DNA of 64,000 nucleotides from Eleftheria terrae (GTDB taxonomy: Bacteria; Pseudomonadota; Gammaproteobacteria; Burkholderiales; Burkholderiaceae_C), in the NCBI RefSeq assembly GCF_030419005.1, contig NZ_CP106953.1:496001-560000 (forward strand), in the 5' to 3' direction. A model generated the notes under the pieces. That model did no database searches. It saw only the letters and a program-made list of their open reading frames with translations, and was not told where the DNA came from. Below, piece after piece: positions 45,870 through 54,592 of the stretch (position 1 is its first letter; the number at the start of each line of letters is the position of its first letter). A program made the translations under genes and the position numbers.

Positions 45870-47240
45870 TCATCGTGCGTCGGCGCCCGACATGGCGAGA
45901 AAGCGCTCGTTGAGCAGCCGGGCGGTCTCCGTCATCAAGCGCAGGCCGATCATGTCCACATGGCGGTTGCGCCACGACTGCAGTTCGGTGCCCTTGACCC
46001 ACTGGTTGAAGGCACCCATGGCAGGGCCGCAATGGATTTGGTAATCGACCTTCTGCTCGTCGCGGCCCTGCAGGGCCAGCCGCGTGGTATGGACGAAGTA
46101 CCACCGGAAGATCAGCGCCATCTTCTGCTTGGGGTTGCGTTCGATTTCGGCAATCCTGCCCGGCTCGGTGCGCTCGTAGTACTCGCGGGTCTCTCGCCAC
46201 ACCTCGTCGAACGACCGCTTGAAGTACTGGTCCTGCAGCCGTTGCCGCGTCTTGGCATCGATCTCGTCCAGCGAGTTGTGTCGCTGGTACAACTCATAGA
46301 GCTTGTTGGCGCGCGCCGGAAAGAACAGGCCGCGCTTGGCCACCTGCACCCGCGCACCGATCTCGAACATGTCGCCGGCCGGCGCGTAGTCGGTGTCCTG
46401 CACGTTCAACTCCTGCAGCAGGTCCTTGACGGCGTCACTGGTACGCGCCTCCACGGTGCACTGGTTGATGGAGCCCGTCAGGATGAAGTCCGCACCCATG
46501 ACGAAGGCCGCTGCCGCGGCATGAGGGGTGCCGATGCCGCCGGCCGCGCCGACGAAGATCGGCGTGGCATAGCGGTGTTCCGACATCATGCGGTCCCGCA
46601 GCGAGAACATCGCCGGCATCAGCGCATAGGCCACGCCTTGGTCGGTATGCCCGCCCGAGTCCGCCTCCACGCAGATCTCGTCGGCCATCGGGATGAGGCG
46701 GCCCAGTTCGGCCTCCACCTCGGTGATCCTGCCACTCTCCCGCAACTCGCGCACGATGGCCTGTGGCGCGGGGCTCATGAACGCGGCGGCCACCTCGGGC
46801 CGAGACACTTTCGCCAGCATGCGGCGCGGCCGCGTGATGCTGCCGTCCGCCGCGCGCTGCAGGCCGCTGAGCCGGCAGCGCACCAGGCTGGGCGTCATGT
46901 GCAGGAAGGCAGCCGCCTCCACGAACGGGACGCCGCGGCTGATCACCAGGTCAACCGTCTGCTCTTCGAGCTCCGGCTTCTCGAGGTGACAGATCAGGTT
47001 CAACCCATAGGCCTGGCGATGCGACAGCCGCGCCTGGATGTAGCTGATGGCCGCCTCGATCTCCGAGAAGCGCATGCCGCCGGTGCCAACATAGGCCAGC
47101 ATGCCGGCACGGCCCATCGCAACCACCAGCTCCGGGGACGCGATGCCTTTGTACAAGCCGCCTCCAAGGTAGGCGTAGCGCAAGCCGTAGTTGCGCCGGA
47201 ACTCCGCACTGCCCAGCGACTCCGCGGTGATCATCGCCAT
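45870..47240 (-). CDS. PfaD/PksE-type trans-acting enoyl reductase
   Basis: About 456 residues, FMN-dependent TIM-barrel reductase (2-nitropropane dioxygenase-like) of trans-AT clusters. Marks: LGSAEFRRNYGLRYAYLGGG, YKGIASPELVVAMGRAG, EADSGGHTDQGVAYALMPAM, FVGAAGGIGTPHAAAAAFVM and the C-terminal helical domain with MGAFNQWVKGTELQSW. It reduces enoyl-ACP intermediates in trans. ATG 47240 has an aggag site 10 bp before; ATG 47258 overlaps the AT stop, and 47234 is also possible. Often encoded next to the malonyl AT, as here. Confidence 0.9.
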   Translation of the reverse strand: MAMITAESLGSAEFRRNYGLRYAYLGGGLYKGIASPELVVAMGRAGMLAYVGTGGMRFSEIEAAISYIQARLSHRQAYGLNLICHLEKPELEEQTVDLVISRGVPFVEAAAFLHMTPSLVRCRLSGLQRAADGSITRPRRMLAKVSRPEVAAAFMSPAPQAIVRELRESGRITEVEAELGRLIPMADEICVEADSGGHTDQGVAYALMPAMFSLRDRMMSEHRYATPIFVGAAGGIGTPHAAAAAFVMGADFILTGSINQCTVEARTSDAVKDLLQELNVQDTDYAPAGDMFEIGARVQVAKRGLFFPARANKLYELYQRHNSLDEIDAKTRQRLQDQYFKRSFDEVWRETREYYERTEPGRIAEIERNPKQKMALIFRWYFVHTTRLALQGRDEQKVDYQIHCGPAMGAFNQWVKGTELQSWRNRHVDMIGLRLMTETARLLNERFLAMSGADAR

Positions 47241-47254
47241 GTCTGCCGATCTCC

Positions 47255-48163
47255 TCATGCGCCCCGTCTTGGCCCGGACGTGGCCCCGACGGAGGGCGGG
47301 TCGTCCTGGCGAATCTGCTGCACCAGCCGGGTGAGCACGTTGCCCGGTCCGATCTCCTTGAACTCCGTCACGCCTGCGGCCAGCAGGTAGCGCACGCTCT
47401 GCGTCCATTTCACCGGGCTGGTGATCTGGCGCACCAGCAAGGACTTGACCACGTCGGCGTCGCCACTGGCGGGATACGGTTCGGCCGTGACATTGGCGAT
47501 CACCGGGATCTTCGGCGCCGCGATGGACACCGGCGCCAGCGCCTCGAAGTACGCATCGGCGGCCGCGGCGACATAACGGGAATGGAACGCGGCGCTGACC
47601 TGCAGCGGCATGAACATGCGCGCACCGGCCTGCTCGAACAGGGGGCCGGCGCGAGCGATGTCAGCCACGGGCCCCGACACCACGATCTGCGAGGGCGAAT
47701 TGAAGTTGGCGACGTCGATGCTGTCCAGCCCGTGCTCCTGCAGCACATGGCCGATCTGCGCCGCGCCGAGCCCGATCACCGCGCCCATGCCGCCGTTCTT
47801 CGCCTGGGCCATCAGCTCACCGCGCCGCTTCACCAGGCGCAAGCCCGTCAGCAGGTCGAAGACGCCGGCGGCCAGCAGTGCGTTGTATTCGCCCAGGCTG
47901 TGGCCGGCCACGAAATCGGGCCGCAGCCCCTGCTGAAGCGCCTTGTAGTAATGCAGGGCGTTGACGACATACAGGCAGGGCTGGGTGTACTGCGTCTCCT
48001 TGAGCTGCTGGTCCGGGTCCTCCAGGCACAGCCGGCGCAGCGAATAGCCGAGGATGGCATCGACATCCCGCTCGACGCGCGAGTACTCCTCGACTTCATC
48101 GAACAGGCCCTGGCCCATGCCGCGTTTTTGCGACCCCTGGCCCGGAAACACGAAAGCAATCAT
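47255..48163 (-). CDS. trans-acting malonyl-CoA:ACP acyltransferase
   Basis: 302 residues, FabD-like. Nucleophile Ser89 in VAGHSLGEYNALLA, the malonate-carboxylate Arg in LVKRRGELMAQA, GGMGAVIG, and catalytic His in VSAAFHSRYV. It supplies malonyl units in trans to the AT-less PKS modules. Strong ribosome site aaggaggaac before ATG 48163, which overlaps the PPTase stop by ATGA. Confidence 0.92.
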   Translation of the reverse strand: MIAFVFPGQGSQKRGMGQGLFDEVEEYSRVERDVDAILGYSLRRLCLEDPDQQLKETQYTQPCLYVVNALHYYKALQQGLRPDFVAGHSLGEYNALLAAGVFDLLTGLRLVKRRGELMAQAKNGGMGAVIGLGAAQIGHVLQEHGLDSIDVANFNSPSQIVVSGPVADIARAGPLFEQAGARMFMPLQVSAAFHSRYVAAAADAYFEALAPVSIAAPKIPVIANVTAEPYPASGDADVVKSLLVRQITSPVKWTQSVRYLLAAGVTEFKEIGPGNVLTRLVQQIRQDDPPSVGATSGPRRGA

Positions 48164-48987
48164 GCGGTTCCTCCTTGTGTAGATGCAGTGATGGAGCTGG
48201 AATGGCAGGACGGGTCGGACTCCCGGCTGATGAGCGCGGTCACGCCATCCCCGAGACCCCATGGCCAGATGCCCCGCACCGACGGCGCCGGGCCGGCGCC
48301 CTGCAGCCGCTCGGCACAGACCGCGATCAGGTAGCGAGGTGCCAGGCGCAGCTGCCAGAACTGCCAAGGCAGCGTGTCGCCAAGTTCGGGGGCCACCGTG
48401 ATCCGGACGCCGTGCTCGTGCGGGAAGTCGAAGCTGAACCGGTCCAGCGGAATCGACAGGCCCATGCCGCGGGCCTTGATGTACGACTCCTTGAAGGTCC
48501 AGTACTCGAAGAAGCGCTCCTGGCGTTGCTGCAGCGGCACCCGGTGCAGCGCCGCCACTTCCGCGGCCGAGAAGTAGTGATCGGCAATCTCGGTGGAGAC
48601 CTTGCGCGCCTGGATGTTCTCCACGTCGACGCCAAGCGCACGGTCGCGCGCCACCGCGAGGACGATCACGCCCTGGGTATGGGAGAGGTTGAACAACAGC
48701 CGCGCATCGCGCGCCTCGTCGTTCAGCGCCGCCGGCCGGCCATAGGCGTTGGCGGTGAAGACCCAGTCGACCGGCTCGACGGGCAGGTACCGCGACAGCA
48801 CCGTGCGCACCAGGGCCCGGGTGACCAGGTACCGGCGCCGGTCGTCAGCGCGGTAGAACCGGCCCTGCTGCAACCGCTCGGCCGGGTTGAGCAAGGCCAG
48901 GAACGCCGCCAAGGTGGCCTCGTCGTCGATGCGGTCGTAGAAGGCGAGCCACAAGTGGATCTCGCCCGGGCCGAGCAGCTGCAGCAT
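48160..48987 (-). CDS. Sfp-type 4'-phosphopantetheinyl transferase
   Basis: 275 residues. Motifs FNLSHTQGVIVLAVARD, LGVDVENIQ (Mg-binding Asp and Glu) and FEYWTFKESYIKARGMGL are the Sfp-type set. It converts apo-ACP domains of the PKS to holo form. Its start lies at the stop of the upstream AT homologue. A C-terminal extension of about 35 residues (SRESDPSCHSSSI) is longer than usual. Confidence 0.92.
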   Translation of the reverse strand: MLQLLGPGEIHLWLAFYDRIDDEATLAAFLALLNPAERLQQGRFYRADDRRRYLVTRALVRTVLSRYLPVEPVDWVFTANAYGRPAALNDEARDARLLFNLSHTQGVIVLAVARDRALGVDVENIQARKVSTEIADHYFSAAEVAALHRVPLQQRQERFFEYWTFKESYIKARGMGLSIPLDRFSFDFPHEHGVRITVAPELGDTLPWQFWQLRLAPRYLIAVCAERLQGAGPAPSVRGIWPWGLGDGVTALISRESDPSCHSSSITASTQGGTA

Positions 48988-48988
48988 G

Positions 48989-49936
48989 TCAGGCCGCCCC
49001 CATGGCCACCAGCGCATTGAAGTTGCGCACGTCCTGGCCGTAGGGCGTGAGCACCATGTGCGCCCGAGACGCCGAGTCGGCGGGCAGGCCGTGCTTCAGC
49101 AGCGTCGACAGGGTGCCGGCCGGGCCAACGTCGATGTAGCGGCAAGGACCTTGCCGCTCCAGCTTCGCGATCGCCTCGCCAAACCGGATCGGGCGGCGGG
49201 CGATGTCCCAGAAGTAGCTGCGACCAGGTCGGACCACCACGTCGGCCTCGCTGCAACACAGCAGCGGCAAGCTGGCCGACCGGCAGCGAACCGACCAGGA
49301 CAAGTCCTCGCAGGCGCTTCGGGCGCTGTCGATCCAGCGCGAGTGGAAGGCGAACGGCACCGGCAGGCGTTGCCAGATGAGGAGGCGCTTGTCGAGTTCC
49401 GCCGCGATCCGGTCCAGCTCGGCACTCGGCGCGGACACCACGAAATGCGAGCTGAAGTTGACCGACGCCAGCTCACTGCGACCCGCCAACCCCAGCCGCT
49501 CGTACAGCGCCGGCTCGCCCAGCACCGCCAGCATGCCGCCGGGCTCGCAGCAGGCTTCGAAGATGCGCGCCTGCTGCACGACCGCCGCAAGCGCGTCGTC
49601 GACCTCCAGGCAGCCGGCCACGGTCGCCGCGGCAAAGGTGCCGGCACTGGCGCCCAGCGTGGCGTCCGGCACGACGCCGGCTGCGATCAGCGCGCGCGCC
49701 AGCGCGTACTCGACCATGAAGAGGGCGGGATGGCTGAGCAACAGGCGGTCGAACGCCTCCGACTTGCGCCTGTCCTCCTGGTACAGCACCTGGACGACGG
49801 AGTGTCCGGTCAGGCGCCGGACCACCTGGTCCATCGACAGCATCGACTGGCGGAACTCGTCGTTCTGCGCCAACAGCGCCTGTCCCATCTGGTAGTACTG
49901 CGATCCCTGTCCCGAGAACATGAAGACGGTTCTCAT
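48989..49936 (-). CDS. AT-like acyl hydrolase (PedC type)
   Basis: 315 residues, AT fold. Nucleophile Ser97 is in the unusual motif LGASAGTFAAA (GHSLG in true ATs) and the His in FAFHSRWIDS is kept. The Arg that binds the malonyl carboxylate is missing: where the cluster's own AT has VKRRGELM, this has VQQARIFE, so Ala123 replaces it. That points away from malonyl transfer and toward hydrolysis of stalled acyl chains, as known for PedC-type proteins. It sits between fabV and the PPTase gene. Hydrolase role is inferred from residues and clade pattern. Confidence 0.8.
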   Translation of the reverse strand: MRTVFMFSGQGSQYYQMGQALLAQNDEFRQSMLSMDQVVRRLTGHSVVQVLYQEDRRKSEAFDRLLLSHPALFMVEYALARALIAAGVVPDATLGASAGTFAAATVAGCLEVDDALAAVVQQARIFEACCEPGGMLAVLGEPALYERLGLAGRSELASVNFSSHFVVSAPSAELDRIAAELDKRLLIWQRLPVPFAFHSRWIDSARSACEDLSWSVRCRSASLPLLCCSEADVVVRPGRSYFWDIARRPIRFGEAIAKLERQGPCRYIDVGPAGTLSTLLKHGLPADSASRAHMVLTPYGQDVRNFNALVAMGAA

Positions 49937-49956
49937 GCTTGCCAGCCCGCCATCGC

Positions 49957-51159
49957 TCAGCTCGACAGGTCGACCAGGCCGTGCATGGGCAGCTCCGCCT
50001 CCACCTCGGCCTCATAGTCAACCCCCGGGACGCCAAACCCGAACAGCTTGAGGAAGTCGGCGCGGAAGCCGTCGAAGTCACTGACCAGGCGGAGGTTCTC
50101 CGTCGTCACCTCCGGCACGAGTCGCTCGACGGCGGCCTGGATGTCGGCGCGCATCTCCTGCTCGTCGACCCGGTTGCGACCCTCGTCGTCGCGGCGTGGG
50201 TCGGCGCTGTAGAGACACTCGCCGAACAGCCGGTGGATCTGCTCGATGCAGCCTTCATGCGAGCCGTCCTGCTTCATCAGCCGGAACAGCAGCGCCAGGT
50301 AGAGCGGCATCACGGGGATCGCGGCGCTGGCCTGGGTCACCACCGCCTTCAGCACCGACACCGCGGCGTCGTAGCCTTCGCCGCGCAGCGCAGCTGCGGT
50401 GCGGTCCAGGTCCTTCTTCGCGGCGCCTATCGTGCCGTCCCAGTAGATCCGGCGGGTGGGGGCGGCACCGACGTAGGTGTAGGCAGTCGTCTTGCACTGC
50501 GGCGCCAGCACACCCGCGGCCGACAACGCATGCACCCAGCGCTGCCAGTCGTCGCCGCCCATCACCGCCACGGTGTCGTCGATCTCTTGCTGCGTCGCCG
50601 CGGGCAAGGTGAACGGTTTCAGGACCTCACGGCCCGGGTCCAGGCCCACCTGCGTCAGGGATTCGCCGATCGGCTTGAGCACCGACGCATGCACCACCCC
50701 GGTGTCCGGGTGCAGGCGGCGCGGCGACGCCAGGCTGTACACGAGCAGGTCGATCTGGCCGAGGTCGGCCTGGATCAGCTCGATCGTCTTGGCTTTCACG
50801 CTGTTCGAGAAAGCGTCGCCATTGATGCTCTTCGCGTACAGGCCGGCCTGCTCGGCCGCGCGGTGGAAGGCCACGCTGTTGTACCAGCCGGCGCTCGCGG
50901 TGCGAGAGTCGCTGGCCGGTTTCTCGTAGAACACGCCCAGCGTGGCAGCCCCGCCCCCGAAGGCCGCGGTGATGCGCGACGCGAGCCCGTAGCCGGTCGA
51001 CGCCCCGACCACCAGCACCCGCTTCGGCGCATCGCCCCCCAGCGGCCCCCGGCTGCGGATGTAGCGGATCTGCTCCTCGACGTTGGCGCGGCAGCCTGCT
51101 GGATGAGCGGTGGTGCAGATGAAACCTTTTACCTTGGGTCGAATAATCATGAAGCTCAT
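49957..51159 (-). CDS. fabV: FabV-type trans-2-enoyl-ACP/CoA reductase, probable self-resistance enzyme
   Basis: 400 residues, FabV family throughout: IIRPKVKGFICTTAHPAGC, nucleotide loop VLVVGASTGYGLASRI, LVYSLASPRR, and the FabV-specific Tyr-x8-Lys (IYWDGTIGAAKKDL). Length is normal. FabV reduces enoyl-ACP with NADH and tolerates FabI inhibitors such as triclosan. Inside an antibiotic cluster an extra enoyl-ACP reductase suggests target bypass; the kalimantacin cluster has a FabI isozyme (BatG) for the same purpose. Start 51159 (MSFMIIRP) or the internal Met at 51150. Confidence 0.92.
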   Translation of the reverse strand: MSFMIIRPKVKGFICTTAHPAGCRANVEEQIRYIRSRGPLGGDAPKRVLVVGASTGYGLASRITAAFGGGAATLGVFYEKPASDSRTASAGWYNSVAFHRAAEQAGLYAKSINGDAFSNSVKAKTIELIQADLGQIDLLVYSLASPRRLHPDTGVVHASVLKPIGESLTQVGLDPGREVLKPFTLPAATQQEIDDTVAVMGGDDWQRWVHALSAAGVLAPQCKTTAYTYVGAAPTRRIYWDGTIGAAKKDLDRTAAALRGEGYDAAVSVLKAVVTQASAAIPVMPLYLALLFRLMKQDGSHEGCIEQIHRLFGECLYSADPRRDDEGRNRVDEQEMRADIQAAVERLVPEVTTENLRLVSDFDGFRADFLKLFGFGVPGVDYEAEVEAELPMHGLVDLSS

Positions 51160-51202
51160 GGGGAAGAGTGGCTGTTGGTGGAAGCTGCCGCGAAAGATCG
51201 AG

Positions 51203-52954
51203 TCATTGCTTCTCTATCAAGTAGTCTTCGATCACCATCGCGTCGAGCCCGGTGGTGTAGAGCACGGCCAAGGCGTCCTCGACCGAGTGCACGATCGGCT
51301 TGCCCATCACATTGAGGCTCGTGTTGAGTACCAGCGGCACCCCGGTCAACCGGTGGAACTCGCTGATCAGCGCATGGTAGCGTTCGTTCAAGCTGCGCTT
51401 GACGCTTTGCAGACGGCCGGTTCCATCGACATGCACGACAGCCGGCACGTGCTGCCGCACCTCTTCCCGGAAGGCGAGCGTGCGCTCCATGTAGGGCGTG
51501 TCCTGGTAGTGCAGGAAGTACTCGGGCCCGTATTCCGCCAGGATGGACGGTGCGAACGGCCGAAACTCCTCCCGGAACTTGACCCGGGCATTGATCTTGT
51601 CCTTCATGTCGGCGCGTCGCGGATCGGCGAGGATCGATCGGTTGCCGAGCGCGCGGGGACCGAATTCGGCCCGGCCCTGCACCCAGCCGATGATCTTGCC
51701 CTCGCTCAGCAGCTGTGCCGTGCGCCGGCAGATGTCGTCGGGCAGGTGCTGGAGCCCGGGAATGCGGCTGTAGCGGGCCAGGTCCTGCAAGGACGACTTC
51801 GACATCGTCGAGCCCAGGTAGGGCGAGCTGGGCCGGCTGTTGAGCCCTTGCAGCCGGCGATCCTGGTCACAGGCGAGCAAGGCGGCGCCCACCGCGTTGC
51901 CATCGTCACCCGGTGCCGCAAAGATGTGCGCGTTCCTGAACTTCGTCAGCTGCGTGATCTTGCCGTTGTACGACGAATTCAGGGCGCATCCGCCGCCAAA
52001 CACCAGGTTGTCGGAGATGCCGAACTCGTACAGGCGGTTCAGCAGCGCCGTCATCATCTCCGCGAACACCACCTGCCCGGTGTGGGCCAGATCGGCGGCG
52101 GCCAGGCTCGGCTGGTCGGGCGTGCGGATGTACTTCAGCAGCCTGGAGGCCGACTTCCATTCCGGGTCCGGGCACTCGATGTCGAAGCCGGACACCGCGA
52201 CCCTCTCGCGCAGGACGTCGTAGATGGCCTGGTTGAACTTGCCATACGGCGCAAGGCCCATCACCTTCCATTCTTCGCCGGCCCACGGGTCGAAGCCGCA
52301 CCAGCCACACAAGTGCGAATAGAAGAAGCCCAGGCTCTTCGCGAGATTGCCGAGCATGGACTGCACCGGCACCGGCAGTGCTTCGATGCGATGGTCGCGA
52401 TACGCATAGCCGCTGACACTGACCCCCTCCCCCATGCCGTCCACGACGATGCAGGCGGCCTGCTCGTAGGGGCTGGTGTAGCACGCGGTCGCGGCGTGGG
52501 TCAGGTGGTGGTTGAACGACCTGAACTCCACCTGCTTGCCCAACACCTGTTCACAATAGAACTTCAGGTTGACGCCGGCGCTCTGGATGCTGTCGCTGAC
52601 CGACTTCAGCACGTACTGATAGGCACCGACGTCGTACTTGATGAAGCTCGACGAGTAAGGCCGGTAGGGCCCCTGCAGCCGCTGGGCCGCCAGGGCGCTC
52701 TCCTGCCTCAGGATACCGGGGGCGTCCTCGCTCCAGGTCTTCGCGATGACGATGTCGGCCTCCGGATCGCAGTACTGCTTGATCACCTTGCCGATCAGGA
52801 TGGGGTTGTCGGGGATGCAGTTGTACGACCGCTTGTTCTGAAGAAAGCGTTCCGTCGCCTCCGCAAACACGACCTCTCCCCGGTCGTTCACGACGGCGAG
52901 CGCGTTGTCATGTCCGGTACACGCCAACCCGATGTAGTTTCTCTTCATGGCCAT
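51203..52954 (-). CDS. O-carbamoyltransferase of the polyketide cluster
   Basis: 583 residues of the NodU/CmcH/TobZ carbamoyltransferase family. The N-terminal YrdC/Kae1-like part has YIGLACTGHDNAL, the metal-binding FNHHLTHAATACY, VDGMGEGVSVSG and KVMGLAPYGK. The C-terminal part has GWVQGRAEFGPRALGNRSIL and PLVLNTSLNVMGKPIV. It would transfer a carbamoyl group from carbamoyl phosphate via carbamoyl-AMP to a polyketide hydroxyl. Kalimantacin carries such a carbamate, added by BatF. ATG 52954 preferred over 52987 and 52948. Confidence 0.93.
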   Translation of the reverse strand: MAMKRNYIGLACTGHDNALAVVNDRGEVVFAEATERFLQNKRSYNCIPDNPILIGKVIKQYCDPEADIVIAKTWSEDAPGILRQESALAAQRLQGPYRPYSSSFIKYDVGAYQYVLKSVSDSIQSAGVNLKFYCEQVLGKQVEFRSFNHHLTHAATACYTSPYEQAACIVVDGMGEGVSVSGYAYRDHRIEALPVPVQSMLGNLAKSLGFFYSHLCGWCGFDPWAGEEWKVMGLAPYGKFNQAIYDVLRERVAVSGFDIECPDPEWKSASRLLKYIRTPDQPSLAAADLAHTGQVVFAEMMTALLNRLYEFGISDNLVFGGGCALNSSYNGKITQLTKFRNAHIFAAPGDDGNAVGAALLACDQDRRLQGLNSRPSSPYLGSTMSKSSLQDLARYSRIPGLQHLPDDICRRTAQLLSEGKIIGWVQGRAEFGPRALGNRSILADPRRADMKDKINARVKFREEFRPFAPSILAEYGPEYFLHYQDTPYMERTLAFREEVRQHVPAVVHVDGTGRLQSVKRSLNERYHALISEFHRLTGVPLVLNTSLNVMGKPIVHSVEDALAVLYTTGLDAMVIEDYLIEKQ

Positions 52955-53069
52955 GGGCTCTCTCGATGGGTGCAGATGGTCGGCCACCTGGAGCTGCAGC
53001 GTCCCGGTCGCCTCGCGCTTCGCTCGGCCCGACCGCGCGCTGCCACGCGGCTGCGCCGGGCCGTCTTGC

Positions 53070-53819
53070 CTAGTTGTCGAAAACGCGCTCGATGCGCGCC
53101 TTCACCTCCGGCTGATGGAACGTCGTGTCGTGCATTGCGATCTCCTGCTCGATGATGGCCGGCAGCCGCGCGCGCATGCCGGCCACCAGATGGCGCTTCA
53201 GGGTCACGAGCGACACCCTGGGCTTGTCTGCGAGATCGCGTGCCAGCTGTCGTGCATGCGCGACCACCTCCGAACGCGGCAGCACCGGAAAGGGAATGCC
53301 TCGCTTCTCCAGCTCGGCACCCCGGTAGGTACGCGCGCCCAGCAGCATTTCCTCCGCGAGCGGCATCCCCAGCTTCTTGGGCAACACATAGGTGGCGCCC
53401 ATGCCCGGCGTGAATCCGTACTTCATGAAGTTGGTGGTGTAGACGCTCTCCCGGCTGAGCACCGCGCAGTCGGCAAACAGGCCGAACACAAAGCCGCCGC
53501 CGATGCCGTGGCCCTGCATCGCGGACACCACCGGGATCTCGCAGTCCAGCGGCACGCTGTAGATGTTCATGTCGGTGAACTTGCCCTGCCCCTGGTGCAG
53601 CATCAGCAAGCCTTCCTTGGTGCCGCCGGAGCAGAAATAGGTGTCGTAGCCGGTCAGGACCACCGCGCGATAACGCTCGGTGTCCCGGACATGCAGGAAC
53701 GCGTCCATCAACCCCGCCACCAGTGCCCTGGAGAAGGTGTTCTTGTGTTCGCGGTCCTGCATCGTGATCTGCACGACGCCCGCTTCCACCTCCGCGACCT
53801 CGACCACTTCGGACGACAT
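53070..53819 (-). CDS. ECH2-type decarboxylase of the HMGS cassette (PksI-like)
   Basis: 249 residues, crotonase fold. YFCSGGTKEGLLMLHQGQGK, DCEIPVVSAMQGHGIGGGF and FMKYGFTPGMGATYV are the PksI/ECH2 pattern. It decarboxylates the 3-methylglutaconyl-ACP intermediate to give the beta-branch. ATG 53819 overlaps the stop of the upstream ECH (TGATG). The frame open to 54071 lies in that upstream gene and is not used. Confidence 0.88.
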   Translation of the reverse strand: MSSEVVEVAEVEAGVVQITMQDREHKNTFSRALVAGLMDAFLHVRDTERYRAVVLTGYDTYFCSGGTKEGLLMLHQGQGKFTDMNIYSVPLDCEIPVVSAMQGHGIGGGFVFGLFADCAVLSRESVYTTNFMKYGFTPGMGATYVLPKKLGMPLAEEMLLGARTYRGAELEKRGIPFPVLPRSEVVAHARQLARDLADKPRVSLVTLKRHLVAGMRARLPAIIEQEIAMHDTTFHQPEVKARIERVFDN

Positions 53820-54592
53820 CAGCCCTTCTCCCATGGGAACACCCCCTTTTCGACATACCGCACGATCGCCTGCCGGTTGGCGGGGTCGGAAAAGACCTCG
53901 AGGTTCGCCGCCACCGCCGGCGCCTTCAGCTCGGACAGAGCCGGGCCACCGAGACGGTTCATGTAGGTCTTGTAGCGCGTGATGGCCACCTTCGACAGAC
54001 GCCGCAACCGCAACAAGTGCCGGCGCAGCAGGGACTCGCTGTCCGCATCCACCGCATCCACCAGCCCCCACTCGAGCGCCTGCGCCGCGCCGACCGGATG
54101 CGTCATCAGCGTCAGGTAATGGGCCTTCTGCCAGCCGACGCGGCGCGTCAGGAAGGGCAGCACGCAGGCGGGATACAGGCCGAACAGCAGTTCCGACAGG
54201 CTGAACTGCGCGCTGTCCTCGGCGAGCACGACGTCACTCGCCGCGACGAAGCCAATGCCACCAGCGTTGGCCTTGCCCCGCACGTGCGAGACGGTCACAT
54301 AGGGCCCCGTCGCCATCCGCAGCCACAGGTCGTACAGCGGCCCGGGCCCCTCGGCCGCCGCGTCGGTGCCGGGCCCCGGGGCCTCAGCGAGCGCACTGAA
54401 GTCGGCGCCGACGCAGAACGCCGCCGGCGTGCCGCTCAGCACCACGACCGTCGCCGACTGCTCGCACAGCGACAGGACCTGGTGGCACTCGGCGACCAGT
54501 TGCCCGTTGATCGCGTTGTCCCGTTCCGGCCGGTCGAGCTGCAGAAAGCAGATCGAGTCCTGAAAGCGCACCTTGAGGGTCTGGTAGCTCAT
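53819..54592 (-). CDS. ECH1-type dehydratase of the HMGS cassette (PksH-like)
   Basis: 257 residues, crotonase fold: LQLDRPERDNAINGQLV, FCVGADFSALAE, VRGKANAGGIGFVAASDVVL, SLSELLFGLYPACVLPFL. It fits the dehydrating ECH of beta-branching cassettes, which acts on HMG-ACP-like intermediates before the ECH2. The only ATG at the start is 54592, overlapping the stop of the HMG synthase gene by ATGA. Confidence 0.88.
   Translation of the reverse strand: MSYQTLKVRFQDSICFLQLDRPERDNAINGQLVAECHQVLSLCEQSATVVVLSGTPAAFCVGADFSALAEAPGPGTDAAAEGPGPLYDLWLRMATGPYVTVSHVRGKANAGGIGFVAASDVVLAEDSAQFSLSELLFGLYPACVLPFLTRRVGWQKAHYLTLMTHPVGAAQALEWGLVDAVDADSESLLRRHLLRLRRLSKVAITRYKTYMNRLGGPALSELKAPAVAANLEVFSDPANRQAIVRYVEKGVFPWEKG

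Noticed and set aside
43466..45913. 815-codon plus-strand frame opposite the PRMT-like gene
   Set aside because: Shadow frame; composition is His/Arg/Gln-rich and no motif is recognised, whereas the opposite strand has TPR and SAM motifs and a ribosome site.
51110..53155. 681-codon plus-strand frame opposite the carbamoyltransferase gene
   Set aside because: Shadow frame; the opposite strand carries full carbamoyltransferase motifs.
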